NCBI RefSeq assembly: GCF_900112575.1 | Contig: NZ_FOMH01000005.1 | Location: 248,001 to 312,000, forward strand | Reading direction: 5' to 3' | Length of the DNA stretch: 64,000 nt | Origin: Flavobacterium phragmitis | Lineage (GTDB): Bacteria; Bacteroidota; Bacteroidia; Flavobacteriales; Flavobacteriaceae | In this document: positions 46,463-56,312 of the stretch, one piece after another | Numbering within the stretch: position 1 is the stretch's first letter | Layout: each line of letters starts with the position of its first letter | Notes under the pieces: model-generated | Seen by the model: the letters and a program-made list of their open reading frames with translations, nothing else | The model's database searches: none | What the model was told of the DNA's origin: nothing | Position numbers and translations under genes: made by a program

Positions 46463-48913
46463 ATGAAACATACAATTATAAAAACAGCCAGAGTAACGCT
46501 TTTGACGGCGTTAGTGCTTTCTAATTTATCATGGAATACCATTCCAAATGATGAAACGAATCCGCCTCTTGTTACGATTAAAGGGTTTACGTTTGCCGAT
46601 TTTAACAGAAACGGAAAATTAGATCCGTGGGAAGATACACGTCTTTCTGTTAATCAGAGAATTGATGCCATCATCAAGGAAATGACGAATGCAGAAAAAG
46701 TAGAATTACTAATCGGAACAGGAATGCCTGGAATCGAAGTCTTAATAGGCCCAGTGGGCGATTCAAAACAGGGATTGGTTCCTGGAGCAGCAGGGGGAAC
46801 TGCAGCCTTTGAACGATTCGGTATTCCTGCAACGGTTGTAGCCGATGGGCCAGCAGGTCTAAGAATTGCGCCAACCAGAGAAAATGATTCAAAAACCTAT
46901 TATGCAACAGCATTTCCGGTTGGAACAGCTTTGGCTTCGACTTGGAATAAAGCGCTTTTGGAAGAAGTAGGAAAGGCAATGGGAAATGAAGTGAAAGAAT
47001 ATGGAGTTGATGTATTATTGGCACCAGCTTTAAACATTCACAGAAACCCTTTGAATGGAAGAAACTTCGAATATTATTCTGAAGATCCTTTAATTTCAGG
47101 TAAAACGGCTGCTGCAATTGTAAACGGAATTCAATCGCAGGGTGTTGGAACTTCAATCAAACACTTCGCAGTAAACAATGAAGAAACCAATCGTTTAACG
47201 GTTAATGCACATGTTTCAGAAAGAGCGATTAGAGAAATTTATTTGAAAGGTTTCGAAATCACGGTAAAAGAATCTGATCCGTGGACAGTGATGTCTTCTT
47301 ATAATAAATTAAATGGAGAATATACTTCTGCCAGAAAAGATTTATTGACAGACGTTTTAAGAAACGAATGGGGGTACAAAGGAATTGTAATGACAGACTG
47401 GTTCGGTGGTTTCCCAGGATTCGAATCGATTCAAAAAGGTTCTAATTCAGATGTTGTAAAACAAATGATTGCTGGAAATGATTTGTTGATGCCGGGAATT
47501 CCTGTTCAGAAAAAAGCGTTATTGGAAGCTTTAAATTCTGGTAAATTATCTCAGGAAGTAGCCAATACCAATGCGAAAAGAATTTTAGAATATATTTTCC
47601 GCACGCCGACTTTTGCTAAATACAAATACAGCGATAAGCCAAACTTAACCAAAAATGCAGCAGTAACCAGAAATGCGGCTGCGGAAGGAATGGTTTTGCT
47701 TAAAAATGAAAAAAATGCACTGCCATTTGCAGACAAACAAAAAGAGGTTTCTTTATTTGGTGTGACTTCTTACGCTTGGATTACGGGTGGAACAGGAAGC
47801 GGAAGTGTAAACAACAAACACACGGTCTCTCTTTTAGAGGGTTTAACAGCTGCAGGATATAAATTAGACAAAGAATTGGTTGATTTGTACCAGCCTCACG
47901 CTGAAAAAGAAGTAGCAATTGAAAAAGAAAATAGAAAAGCAAGAGGAATTTTGGCTTTGCCGGAAAGACTTCCAGAACTAAAAATGGACGATGCTTTTAT
48001 CGCTAAAAAAGCAGCAAGTTCTGAAATTGCCTTTGTAACGCTTGGAAGAAATTCCGGAGAAGGCGGAGATAGAGTGGTAGACAACGATTTTAATATGGCA
48101 GACGAAGAAATTCTAATGCTGGATAAAATCTCAAAAGCTTTTCATGCTCAAGGGAAAAAAGTCGTTGTGATTTTAAATATCGGTGGTGTAATCGAAACGG
48201 CTTCATGGAAAGATAAAGTAGATGCTATTTTATTAGCTTGGCAGCCAGGTCAGGAAGGCGGACATTCTGTTGCTGATGTGGTTTCAGGAAAAATCAATCC
48301 GTCTGGGAAATTAACGATGACTTTCCCAGTGAAATATTCAGATACTCCTTCGGCGAAAAACTTCCCTGGAATTCCAGTAGATAATCCGCAGGAAGTAACT
48401 TATGAAGAAGGTGTTTATGTGGGATACCGTTATTTTAATACGTTCAATATTAAACCTTCATACGAATTTGGTTTTGGAAAATCCTATACTTCTTTTGAAT
48501 ATACCGATTTGAAATTGAGTTCATCATCATTCAAAGATAAATTGACGGTTTCTGTTACAGTAAAAAATACAGGAAAAGTTTCTGGAAAAGAAGTAGTGCA
48601 GGTATATCTTGCAGCTCCTTCAAAATCTATTGATAAACCGAAAGAAGAATTAAAAGCTTTTGCTAAAACAAAAGAATTAAAAGCAGGTGAGAGTGAAACT
48701 TTGACGTTAACATTGTCTCCCAAAGATTTGGCTTCTTTCTTAGAGAATAAAAGCGCTTGGATTGCCGAAGCTGGTGAATATAATGTACTGGTAGGAGCCT
48801 CTTCATCAGACATTAAGAAAACAGCAAAATTTTCGGTTGCAAAAGAAATAACAGTTGAGAAAGTGAAGAAAGCTTTCGAATTAGATTCGAAGTTTACGGA
48901 ACTTAAACCTTAA
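46463..48913 (+). CDS. GH3 beta-glycosidase (second copy)
   Basis: The ATG at 46463 (MKHTIIKTARVTLLTALVLS) gives a signal-like leader; the ATG at 46424 lies at the end of the repeat array. About 816 residues. An EF-hand-like loop DFNRNGKLDPWED precedes the barrel. The nucleophile is D312 in VMTDWFGG. A full C-terminal fibronectin III-like domain is present (about 700-790), unlike the first GH3. It is probably a beta-glucosidase or beta-xylosidase. The leader has no obvious cleavage site or lipobox, so the final location is uncertain. Confidence 0.9.
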   Translation: MKHTIIKTARVTLLTALVLSNLSWNTIPNDETNPPLVTIKGFTFADFNRNGKLDPWEDTRLSVNQRIDAIIKEMTNAEKVELLIGTGMPGIEVLIGPVGDSKQGLVPGAAGGTAAFERFGIPATVVADGPAGLRIAPTRENDSKTYYATAFPVGTALASTWNKALLEEVGKAMGNEVKEYGVDVLLAPALNIHRNPLNGRNFEYYSEDPLISGKTAAAIVNGIQSQGVGTSIKHFAVNNEETNRLTVNAHVSERAIREIYLKGFEITVKESDPWTVMSSYNKLNGEYTSARKDLLTDVLRNEWGYKGIVMTDWFGGFPGFESIQKGSNSDVVKQMIAGNDLLMPGIPVQKKALLEALNSGKLSQEVANTNAKRILEYIFRTPTFAKYKYSDKPNLTKNAAVTRNAAAEGMVLLKNEKNALPFADKQKEVSLFGVTSYAWITGGTGSGSVNNKHTVSLLEGLTAAGYKLDKELVDLYQPHAEKEVAIEKENRKARGILALPERLPELKMDDAFIAKKAASSEIAFVTLGRNSGEGGDRVVDNDFNMADEEILMLDKISKAFHAQGKKVVVILNIGGVIETASWKDKVDAILLAWQPGQEGGHSVADVVSGKINPSGKLTMTFPVKYSDTPSAKNFPGIPVDNPQEVTYEEGVYVGYRYFNTFNIKPSYEFGFGKSYTSFEYTDLKLSSSSFKDKLTVSVTVKNTGKVSGKEVVQVYLAAPSKSIDKPKEELKAFAKTKELKAGESETLTLTLSPKDLASFLENKSAWIAEAGEYNVLVGASSSDIKKTAKFSVAKEITVEKVKKAFELDSKFTELKP

Positions 48914-48939
48914 TTGATTATCGTTTGGTTAGTTAGTGA

Positions 48940-48974
48940 AAAACCGTCCCGATTTTATTCGGGACGGTTTTTTT
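48940..48974. terminator. Bidirectional terminator between GH3 and the esterase gene
   Basis: Perfect 11-bp arms aaaccgtcccg and cgggacggttt (48941-48951 and 48960-48970) surround 8 nt, with a T tract after the right arm and A residues before the left arm. It can end the GH3 transcript and the convergent esterase transcript. Confidence 0.85.
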
Positions 48975-49713
48975 ATTGGATAAGATTGGCTTTAAACCAA
49001 TGATTAACGTCGTCAAACATTTGCTGGTTTACGGTATGTCCTTCTTCGTAAGAATGAAATTCAGGATTTAGATTTTTAGTTTTAAGAAATTCCAAAGCAT
49101 CGGTTGCATATTGATAATTTAAAACGGCATCTTGTTTTCCGTGCGAAATAAAAATTTTGAGTTTTTCCAAACGTTTTTCATCAGCCATAAAAGGTTTTAT
49201 TTCTGGAAGTAATCTGCCACTCATTACAGCAATTCCGCTTACTTTTTCTGGAGCAGTCAGGGCAACGCTGTAACTCATGATACCGCCTTGACTGAATCCC
49301 ATTAAATAAACTTGTTTAGAGTCGAAAGAGATTTCGGTTTTTAAATCATCGATAAAATCGATGAGCATTTTTCTAGCGTTTTCTGCCTGTTGTTCGTTGA
49401 TTTGAGGTTTTCCTGTAGAAAAATCTACTTGAAACCAAGCAAAACTATTCGCTCCAAAAGTCAATGGACCTCGAGCCGAAACCACCACAAAATTTTCGGG
49501 AAGATTAGGAGCAAATGAAAATAAGTTCTGTTCGTTACCGCCTACACCGTGAAGTAGAATCAGCAAAGGCGGATTTTCTGTTTTAATTTTGGGCTGTCTA
49601 ATTAAATAGTGCAGTTTTGTATTTTTTATATCTGAATTCATAATCGTAAAACTAAAGATGGAAATGGAAATAAGGATTCCAAACGAAATCCAAAACGGTT
49701 TGTTTAAACTCAT
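48973..49713 (-). CDS. Phospholipase/carboxylesterase-type alpha/beta hydrolase
   Basis: This 246-residue protein has an N-terminal hydrophobic segment (PFWISFGILISISIFSF), then a carboxylesterase fold: LLILLHGVGGNEQN, nucleophile serine in GFSQGG, Asp in GKQDAVLN and His in YEEGHTVN. The family hydrolyses short-chain esters. Its start codon overlaps the stop of the dioxygenase gene by 4 bp (ATGA), so the two are translationally coupled. Confidence 0.88.
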   Translation of the reverse strand: MSLNKPFWISFGILISISIFSFTIMNSDIKNTKLHYLIRQPKIKTENPPLLILLHGVGGNEQNLFSFAPNLPENFVVVSARGPLTFGANSFAWFQVDFSTGKPQINEQQAENARKMLIDFIDDLKTEISFDSKQVYLMGFSQGGIMSYSVALTAPEKVSGIAVMSGRLLPEIKPFMADEKRLEKLKIFISHGKQDAVLNYQYATDALEFLKTKNLNPEFHSYEEGHTVNQQMFDDVNHWFKANLIQ

Positions 49714-50600
49714 GCTTTATCTATTTTAACCGACATCATATTGAGTGATCCCGCTAAAATGGCATCGTTAAAAATAGTCGCTTTTTCATCTTTTTCTCTA
49801 AGTGACAAAGTGTATAATAACGGCATATAATGTTCTGGAGTTGGCACCGCTAATTGAAACTCTTTTCCTTGTTTATCAAAGTTTACCAGAGATTGATGAT
49901 CGTTTTCCAGAATCATTGTCTTCATTTTTTCATTCGCAATATGAGCCCATTCAAAAGCATAACCTGGCACCATCATTTTGTCCCAGGCCGCTAGTCTTAA
50001 ATTATGAACGGAGTTACCGCTTCCGACAATTAAAACTCCTTTTCTTCTTAAAACAGCTAATTCTTTTCCTAGTTCATAATGATAAGAAGCCGGTTTCGTA
50101 TAATCAATACTCATTTGAATAATCGGAATATCAGCATTTGGATACAGGAATTTTACCACTGTCCAGCATCCGTGATCCAAACCCCAGTCATTGCTTAGCC
50201 CCACAGAAGTTGAGGTAATTATTTTTTGAGTTTCTAAAGCCAGTTCTGGACTTCCTGGAGCAGGATATTGTACATCAAAAAGTGCTTGCGGAAAACCTCC
50301 AAAATCATGAATGGTTTCTGGTTTTTCCATTGCAGTTACAAAAGTTCCTTTGGTTTCCCAATGTGCAGAGATACACAGAATTGCTTTTGGTTTTGGAAGT
50401 GTTTTAGCTATATTTTGGAAACCTTGTGTAAAACTATTATCCGCCAAAGCATTCATCGGATTTCCGTGTCCAAGAAATAAAACAGGCATTCTTTCTGTTG
50501 CGGCGAAAGAATCTGAAACGGTTTTAAGAGAGCTCAACTTCATTGCAGCTGCTCCAATTGGTAGTATTGCCATAGTTTTTAGAAAATCTTTACGGTTCAT
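49710..50600 (-). CDS. DODA-type extradiol ring-cleavage dioxygenase (YgiD-like)
   Basis: The frame extends to 50729, but ATG 50600 gives the expected Tat-like leader (NRKDFLKTMAILPIGAAAM). Zinc/iron ligand motifs of LigB/DODA enzymes are visible: FLGHGNPMNAL, ISAHWETKG, LDHGCWTV and GSGNSVHNLR. Relatives open catechol-type rings such as DOPA. With the coupled esterase and upstream AraC regulator, it may process an aromatic ester such as a feruloyl-type plant phenolic; this is inference. About 296 residues, normal for the group. Confidence 0.88.
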   Translation of the reverse strand: MNRKDFLKTMAILPIGAAAMKLSSLKTVSDSFAATERMPVLFLGHGNPMNALADNSFTQGFQNIAKTLPKPKAILCISAHWETKGTFVTAMEKPETIHDFGGFPQALFDVQYPAPGSPELALETQKIITSTSVGLSNDWGLDHGCWTVVKFLYPNADIPIIQMSIDYTKPASYHYELGKELAVLRRKGVLIVGSGNSVHNLRLAAWDKMMVPGYAFEWAHIANEKMKTMILENDHQSLVNFDKQGKEFQLAVPTPEHYMPLLYTLSLREKDEKATIFNDAILAGSLNMMSVKIDKA

Positions 50601-50703
50601 TTTATATTGTAATTCGTTTTTAAGAAAAATCTTTTTTGTGATTACAAAGTTCAGATTAATAACAACGAATGTGGTAACGATTTTCGGAAGAATGGTTGTG
50701 TTT

Positions 50704-51534
50704 TTAAGAAAGCAGTTTCTGCATTTCATCCCTAAATTCAGTAGGAGTCATGCCTGACTTACGTTTAAAGGCATGTGTAAAATAAGTTTTTTCGTTAAAT
50801 CCGAGTTCGTAACCAATTTCAGCTATATTTTTATCCGTAGTCATTAAAAGGTTTTTGGCTTCGGTAAGTTTTCGGGTTTCTATGATTTCAGAAACACTCT
50901 GCTGTAAAATGTTTTGACAGATAAGGTTTAAGTTACGAGAAGTCATAAAAAGCTTTTCGGCATAGAAATTCACATCTTTGGATTCCTTGTAATGTTCTTC
51001 TAATAATCGAAGGAAGTTTTTAAAAGTGGAACTGTGAATTTTCTTGGATTCGTCATTATCCAAGTTCAATTTGCGTCTTTCTGATTCTATAATGGTAAAC
51101 AAGGCGCTTAATAATTGTCGGATAACGGCAAGATCCGGTGCTTCTTGAATATACTCATCATAAATCATTTTACAGAGAATATCTAGTTTTTCAAAACATT
51201 GATTGCTTTGTAGACTAATGTTGGCTTTATCATGAAAAGAAGCATAAAGGCTGAAAGTCGTTTCGGCAATAAATTCACTTTTAAATCTTAACACCCACAT
51301 ATCGCATTCGCCGTCTTTTATGAGCGGTTTGGCGCGATGAATTTTTCCCTGCGTGACAAAACTGATAAAAGGAGCATCAATTAATTTGGAATTAAAATCT
51401 ATAAAATGCTCTAGCTGTCCTTTGTTGCCAATAATAAGTTCTTCAAAATCATGAGAATGCGGTTCGTTTACAGATTGCATTATTTTTTCTGATTCTGATG
51501 CTGTGATTTTAAAGACTTTGAAAATTTCGGTCAT
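50704..51534 (-). CDS. AraC-family transcriptional regulator
   Basis: This 276-residue protein has an N-terminal cupin-like sensor (EPHSHDFEELIIGNKGQLEH) and a C-terminal double helix-turn-helix (about 175-272; NIAEIGYELGFNEKTYFTHAFKRKSGMTP). It lies 103 bp upstream of the dioxygenase-esterase pair on the same strand and probably controls it. The effector is unknown; aromatic compounds are plausible from the target genes. Confidence 0.92.
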   Translation of the reverse strand: MTEIFKVFKITASESEKIMQSVNEPHSHDFEELIIGNKGQLEHFIDFNSKLIDAPFISFVTQGKIHRAKPLIKDGECDMWVLRFKSEFIAETTFSLYASFHDKANISLQSNQCFEKLDILCKMIYDEYIQEAPDLAVIRQLLSALFTIIESERRKLNLDNDESKKIHSSTFKNFLRLLEEHYKESKDVNFYAEKLFMTSRNLNLICQNILQQSVSEIIETRKLTEAKNLLMTTDKNIAEIGYELGFNEKTYFTHAFKRKSGMTPTEFRDEMQKLLS

Positions 51535-51745
51535 TCGATAACTTTTAGTGGCAGACTATAAAAATAAGTATTTATATGTAGTTGAAGCTCTAGTTTAGCA
51601 TTCAAATCATAATTTAAGTAGAAAATGTATTCAAACCAGAACCTATAAATTATTACAAGAACTGGACTATCAACAAGTTGATAATCATAATTAATTTTGA
51701 AGTGTAATTCCTAACGTCACAAAGATGTTTAAATAAAAAATAGTC

Positions 51746-52363
51746 ATGCCGAAATTTCATCTCAATATTAAAGAATTAATTCAAGGAGAATTTATAATAC
51801 ATAAAGTAAATGTTGCCTTTGTATTCCAAGTAAATTGTCCAGGTTGTTTTATTTACGGAATTCCTATTGTAAATGAACTCTATAGTTCATTTAACAGTAA
51901 AGTTGGTTTTATTGGGGTTGCTACTGCTTTTGAAGATTTTGAATACAATAACAAAGCAAGCTTAAAACTGCTTTTGGAAAGTGGAACATTAGTTGGGGAA
52001 ACTCAGAAATATTACCATGCAAACTACGGAATTTCTAACTACACAGAAACTTTAAATTTTCCAGTTGCCTTTGACAGTATTATTTCTTCTGAACAGTTTA
52101 TAAATTCAGATAAAGTTGAATTAATCTGTCATGCTATTCCCAATTTTGAAAATTTTCCCGAAATTGAAAGAAAGTCGATAATACAAAAAGTAAAATCCTA
52201 TTATGCTACAATTCCTATAATAGCCGAAACATTTACCATCAATCAATTAAAAGGAACTCCATCCTTTATTATTTTCGATGATAACTACAATATCTTGGCG
52301 AATTATTTTGGACATCAACATAAAGAAATCTTAAAAACTAAATTAGCTGATTTACTGGGCTAA
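51746..52363 (+). CDS. Thioredoxin-fold protein with CPGC motif
   Basis: This 205-residue protein has a thioredoxin-like fold with a CxxC site (C31-P-G-C34, in VFQVNCPGCFIYGIP) and the cis-proline segment LKGTPSFIIFDD. No signal peptide or lipobox is seen, so a cytosolic location is likely. A TlpA-like or peroxiredoxin-like reductase is the nearest guess. It has no linked partner. Confidence 0.75.
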   Translation: MPKFHLNIKELIQGEFIIHKVNVAFVFQVNCPGCFIYGIPIVNELYSSFNSKVGFIGVATAFEDFEYNNKASLKLLLESGTLVGETQKYYHANYGISNYTETLNFPVAFDSIISSEQFINSDKVELICHAIPNFENFPEIERKSIIQKVKSYYATIPIIAETFTINQLKGTPSFIIFDDNYNILANYFGHQHKEILKTKLADLLG

Positions 52364-52643
52364 TTTTAGATCAAAGTGGTTTAAAATAAAAAATTGCAGC
52401 CGTAATGATTTGCAGAATTTGAACTTTAAGGCTTTATTTTAGGAAACTTGTTGTTTCTTTTACCATTAAAAAATGTGCGTTTACCTCATTTTATTGTTAG
52501 AGCTTTTGAATATACATATTATTGCATTGGTAACTTTTATCAAAGTACTGCATCTGAGTTTATAGTATTAAAACAACAGTAATGATATTTGCTTTTAGTT
52601 GGATGCTTAATACGTAATTATAAAATTTATAAACCCCAATAAT
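52364..52643. other. Intergenic gap with no visible feature
   Basis: These 280 AT-rich bases contain no ORF, tRNA, clear promoter or strong hairpin that I could support. Confidence 0.4.
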
Positions 52644-54164
52644 ATGAAAACTAAAGTATATTTCTATTTCAGTCTATTTTTAGGAGTTCTTACTATTTCT
52701 TGTTCAAAAGATAATGATACAGAGGACGACACGACCGTTACAACCGAAAATCCTATTACAATCAGCGCAACGACAACAAAGGGAACGGCAGAAGGATCCT
52801 CAGAAACCGGCGCAAACGCAGATGATTTAATCGCGAATTCCACTTTTAGTTCTATCGTTAAAATTACCTTTAACGGTACTAGTGCTGCGGTTGAGAATGC
52901 AGTAACAGGAGTAACTGTCGCTATTTCAGGAGCAGATGTTACGATTACTTCTACAGTTGCTGAAGTGGCTTATGAAGTAACAGGAACCACAACAAATGGT
53001 ATGCTTAAAATTTATAGTGACAAAAAATATAAACTGACGCTGAATGGCGTATCCATTAAAAACAATGATGGGCCGGCGATTAATATTCAATCAGGGAAAC
53101 GTGCTTTTATTGTATTAAGCGGCACAAATACTTTAGAAGACGGTGCAACTTATGCTACTTCTACAGAAGACCAAAAAGGAACTTTTTTCAGCGAAGGACA
53201 GCTTATTTTTTCAGGCAGTGGTACGCTTAATATTGTTGGTAATAATAAACATGGTATTGTTTCAGATGATTATGTACGTGTGCAAAGTGGTACAATTAAT
53301 ATAACCAAAGCGGCTTCAGACGGTATTCATACCAATGAAGGTATTTATATTGATGGAGGTACTCTCAATATAACTGCTTCAAGTGATGGTATAGAAGCTG
53401 AAGAAGGACATATTATCATTAATGCTGGAACAATTACGATTACGGTTGCCGATGACGGAATAGTTGCTTCATACGATACCGACGATACCATTGATCCTTA
53501 TGTCGTAATTAATGGAGGAACAATTACAATTACAACAACTGGTGAAGGTGGTGAAGGAATAGAAAGTAAAAGTAAATTGACAATCAACGACGGAACGATT
53601 TATATTAAGGCTGTCGATGATGCAATAAATGCTGGTGATGCCATTTACATCAATGGAGGAAATATTGTTGCCTACAGTACCACAAATGATGGTATCGATT
53701 CTAACGGTACATTAACTGTTACTGGAGGAAGAGTCTTTGCTATTGGTGCTAAAAGTCCAGAAGAAGGTTTTGACTGTGATAACAATACATTCAAGATTAC
53801 TGGAGGATTGTTGGTTGGTGTAGGAGGAGCAACCAGTTCGCCAACAGCTACTGTATCTAGCCAGGCTTCGGCTATTTTGGCTGGCGGAAATGCAGGAACT
53901 ATTTATAGCGTTTTAGATAGTGACAACGCTGAGGTTATGACATTTAAATCGCCTGTCAGTTTTACAACATTACTGTTGTCTGGTAGTAAATTCAGTTCGG
54001 GTAAAACCTATAAATTGGTTACAACATCTAGTGTAAGCAGCTCTTCAGATTTTAACGGATTGTATTTATCAGGAACATTTAGCAATTCCACAGTGTCATC
54101 AAGTTTTACGTTGACCTCTATGGTAACCAAAATAGGAGGAAGCACTGGGCCAGGTGGAAGATAA
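52644..54164 (+). CDS. Cthe_2159-like beta-helix carbohydrate-binding lipoprotein
   Basis: The lipobox ends at Cys20 (LTISC). A Thr/Ser-rich linker is followed by a right-handed beta-helix of repeated rungs, each with a DGI or GI turn (SDGIHTNEG, SDGIEAEEG, DDGIVASYD, NDGIDSNG). The pattern matches the family of Cthe_2159, a Clostridium thermocellum protein reported to bind cellulose and polygalacturonate. It may display pectin binding on the cell surface; no catalytic residues are evident. 506 residues. Confidence 0.82.
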   Translation: MKTKVYFYFSLFLGVLTISCSKDNDTEDDTTVTTENPITISATTTKGTAEGSSETGANADDLIANSTFSSIVKITFNGTSAAVENAVTGVTVAISGADVTITSTVAEVAYEVTGTTTNGMLKIYSDKKYKLTLNGVSIKNNDGPAINIQSGKRAFIVLSGTNTLEDGATYATSTEDQKGTFFSEGQLIFSGSGTLNIVGNNKHGIVSDDYVRVQSGTINITKAASDGIHTNEGIYIDGGTLNITASSDGIEAEEGHIIINAGTITITVADDGIVASYDTDDTIDPYVVINGGTITITTTGEGGEGIESKSKLTINDGTIYIKAVDDAINAGDAIYINGGNIVAYSTTNDGIDSNGTLTVTGGRVFAIGAKSPEEGFDCDNNTFKITGGLLVGVGGATSSPTATVSSQASAILAGGNAGTIYSVLDSDNAEVMTFKSPVSFTTLLLSGSKFSSGKTYKLVTTSSVSSSSDFNGLYLSGTFSNSTVSSSFTLTSMVTKIGGSTGPGGR

Positions 54165-54207
54165 TAGGTATTATATTTTAGTGAGTGTTTTTTATATTGA
54201 TTAGAAC

Positions 54208-54239
54208 AAGTCCATTCCTGATTGGGATGGGCTTTTTTT
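54208..54239 (+). terminator. Terminator after the beta-helix lipoprotein
   Basis: The arms aagtccattcc and gggatgggctt (54208-54218, 54224-54234) pair with two G-U wobbles and are followed by T residues. Confidence 0.7.
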
Positions 54240-54437
54240 CATATAAAAATAGATTACATTTTCATAGTTGAGAAATATTTTTTAGAAAAGCGATGTAGAA
54301 TAAATTTATATATCAGTTATGGATATAGGTTTTGTTTGTGATATATTTGTGTGAATAGCCTTTCAGTGCCCCATTCATAGGATAATAATAAGCTTTGCTT
54401 AAACGAGCTGAAAGTTCTATTTTTAAATCTTTAGAAA

Positions 54438-55505
54438 ATGAAAAAAATGATATTATTTATTGTTGTTGCTTTATTTGTTTTGGCTGGGATTTGGTATTTC
54501 AAAAAGAAAGATTCTGGGATTTATGAAAAAAAGCAAGAGCCACTTCCAGTAGTTTATCAAAAGTATCAGTCCATTTCTTCAGCTTATCAACATGCTACTT
54601 TCTCTGTAAAAGAAATATGCAGCACTGATATTTCACTTTCGGCATCTCCCAATCCAATCAAAGCATATCAATCTGTTAATGACAATGTAATTATTGGATG
54701 CCAGATAGGAAATGATGATGCGCATAAAGGAGACAAACAATATTATAAAATTGATAAAAACGGCTTGATTACAGATTCTCTTAATGTAAAATATGACGGA
54801 TTTTGGACAGTTCTTATAGATGATTTTACGGTTTCTACCAAAAAAGAAGATGCTTATTACACAAGCTGGCCGTTTGATGGAAGTACAACAAGACAGAAAT
54901 TTGAACAGCATAACGCAGATTTCGTATTGACAAATGAAGAACTAAATAGCGCTCAGGAAAAAATCAGAAAAGAAAGTCAGTATTATTTTGTACGTTCTTA
55001 TGTTGACGGGAATAATTATACGACAGCATTTTATTATTATCATGATAAAAAATGGAATGTTTTATGGCAGAAAACAGTAGGTTATCAATCAGAGAGAGAT
55101 TCAGAAAGTGCCATTCGTTATCAGAAAGAGCTTTATTACAGCAATATTGGAGAATCGACATTAGAGAAAGAGGTGGAGTTGCAGTATTTTCATGAAGAAG
55201 ATAAAATACAGTATTATCATGTTATTGGAGGCGGAGCGCCTGCAACACAAACTGTAGGCTGGCGCGGTACAGGTTTTTTTAAGACTATGATTGGAGAAAA
55301 GCCATTTCTTTTCAGCGTTCCAAAAATGGTAATTGAAAAAGAAAAACATGACGGTTACGAAACACGAATTTATACCGTCAGCGAACCCAAAGCAGCAGTT
55401 GCTCCTATATGTTCGAAGTTTTACAGATCACCGTTTGGATTTGCATTGTACGCTCCCGATGCAAAAAAAATGTATTTGATCAATAGTCTGGCTCAAAAAC
55501 AATAA
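54438..55505 (+). CDS. Membrane-anchored protein of unknown function
   Basis: I do not recognise this protein of 355 residues. It has a single N-terminal membrane helix (MILFIVVALFVLAGIWYF) followed by a Tyr-rich soluble domain, probably periplasmic, with repeated beta-rich segments (YYKIDKNGLITDSLNVKYDG, YYFVRSYVDGNNYTTAFYYY). A TAnnTTTG-like element (TATATTTG) occurs at 54342-54349. The next gene, also membrane-bound and unknown, follows after 84 bp and may work with it. Confidence 0.7.
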   Translation: MKKMILFIVVALFVLAGIWYFKKKDSGIYEKKQEPLPVVYQKYQSISSAYQHATFSVKEICSTDISLSASPNPIKAYQSVNDNVIIGCQIGNDDAHKGDKQYYKIDKNGLITDSLNVKYDGFWTVLIDDFTVSTKKEDAYYTSWPFDGSTTRQKFEQHNADFVLTNEELNSAQEKIRKESQYYFVRSYVDGNNYTTAFYYYHDKKWNVLWQKTVGYQSERDSESAIRYQKELYYSNIGESTLEKEVELQYFHEEDKIQYYHVIGGGAPATQTVGWRGTGFFKTMIGEKPFLFSVPKMVIEKEKHDGYETRIYTVSEPKAAVAPICSKFYRSPFGFALYAPDAKKMYLINSLAQKQ

Positions 55506-55589
55506 GATAAAATTCGGATGTAATAGGAAAACTTCGTACGGTGATTTGCCGTAGTGCCAAGTTGAAATTTTAGAAAGAATATTTTAATA

Positions 55590-56312
55590 ATGATTTATAA
55601 TAAAGAAAATTTCCCTAAAGTAACTTCTCAGCGTAATGTACCAGTTACCCTATTAGTTTATGTGCTGTTCGGACTTTTGTGTTTTGCAATGCTGCTTTTA
55701 TTTGCAGTACTTCCTTTAAGCATTCAGTTGGAGCATAATAGTCGTTTATCGAATGGCGAAATGATTTTCGACCTGATCTATTTTCCGTTACTGCTTTGGG
55801 GAGTTTGGGCTCTTTACAGGAATTACCAACGTCAGAAACTAAAAAAGATAATTTCTATTTCGGTAGATCACAATGGAATCCATCATCATCAATACAATGG
55901 TGCTGTTGAAAGTATTTTATATAAGGAACTGGAGCGCAGTACAGAAACCTACGTAAGCGACATCGATCGAAAGATTGGAACAAAATATTCTCCAGGTTAT
56001 ATTTTTGGTTTTAAAGAAGGTAAACAGATTCCCATTCATTTTTCTAAGCCGGCTGATGGGATGACTTACATTCCTAAAAACAAGTATCAGCTTATTGGTC
56101 ATTTTTTACATGGCGTTTCTTTGTTTTCTCCCAATTTAAAAGTTTCTCAAACTGTTTACACAGATTATTTTATAAATCCTAAAACTTTTGAATTCGATCA
56201 AAAAGCCCAAAGGATTACCTATTTTATTATTTTCATAGTACTTATCCTGATCTTGATTGGAATCGACTTATTTATAAAATATACAAAAGGCTTTTCGATA
56301 TTGTTTAATTAG
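55590..56312 (+). CDS. Membrane protein of unknown function
   Basis: This 240-residue protein has two membrane helices near the N-terminus (about 20-48 and 60-76), a cytosolic middle domain (ISISVDHNGIHHHQYNGAVES) and a C-terminal helix (ITYFIIFIVLILILIGIDLF). The central part resembles a small PH-like or YcxB-like fold, but this is only an impression. It forms a pair with the upstream membrane-anchored gene. No pathway is suggested. Confidence 0.65.
   Translation: MIYNKENFPKVTSQRNVPVTLLVYVLFGLLCFAMLLLFAVLPLSIQLEHNSRLSNGEMIFDLIYFPLLLWGVWALYRNYQRQKLKKIISISVDHNGIHHHQYNGAVESILYKELERSTETYVSDIDRKIGTKYSPGYIFGFKEGKQIPIHFSKPADGMTYIPKNKYQLIGHFLHGVSLFSPNLKVSQTVYTDYFINPKTFEFDQKAQRITYFIIFIVLILILIGIDLFIKYTKGFSILFN

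Noticed and set aside
46674..47156. 160-codon minus-strand ORF
   Set aside because: It is antisense to the strongly conserved GH3 barrel. Its Leu/Phe-rich composition is a shadow of the GH3 codons.
50311..50757. 148-codon + strand ORF
   Set aside because: It lies antisense inside the dioxygenase gene, which has clear family motifs; the ORF has none.
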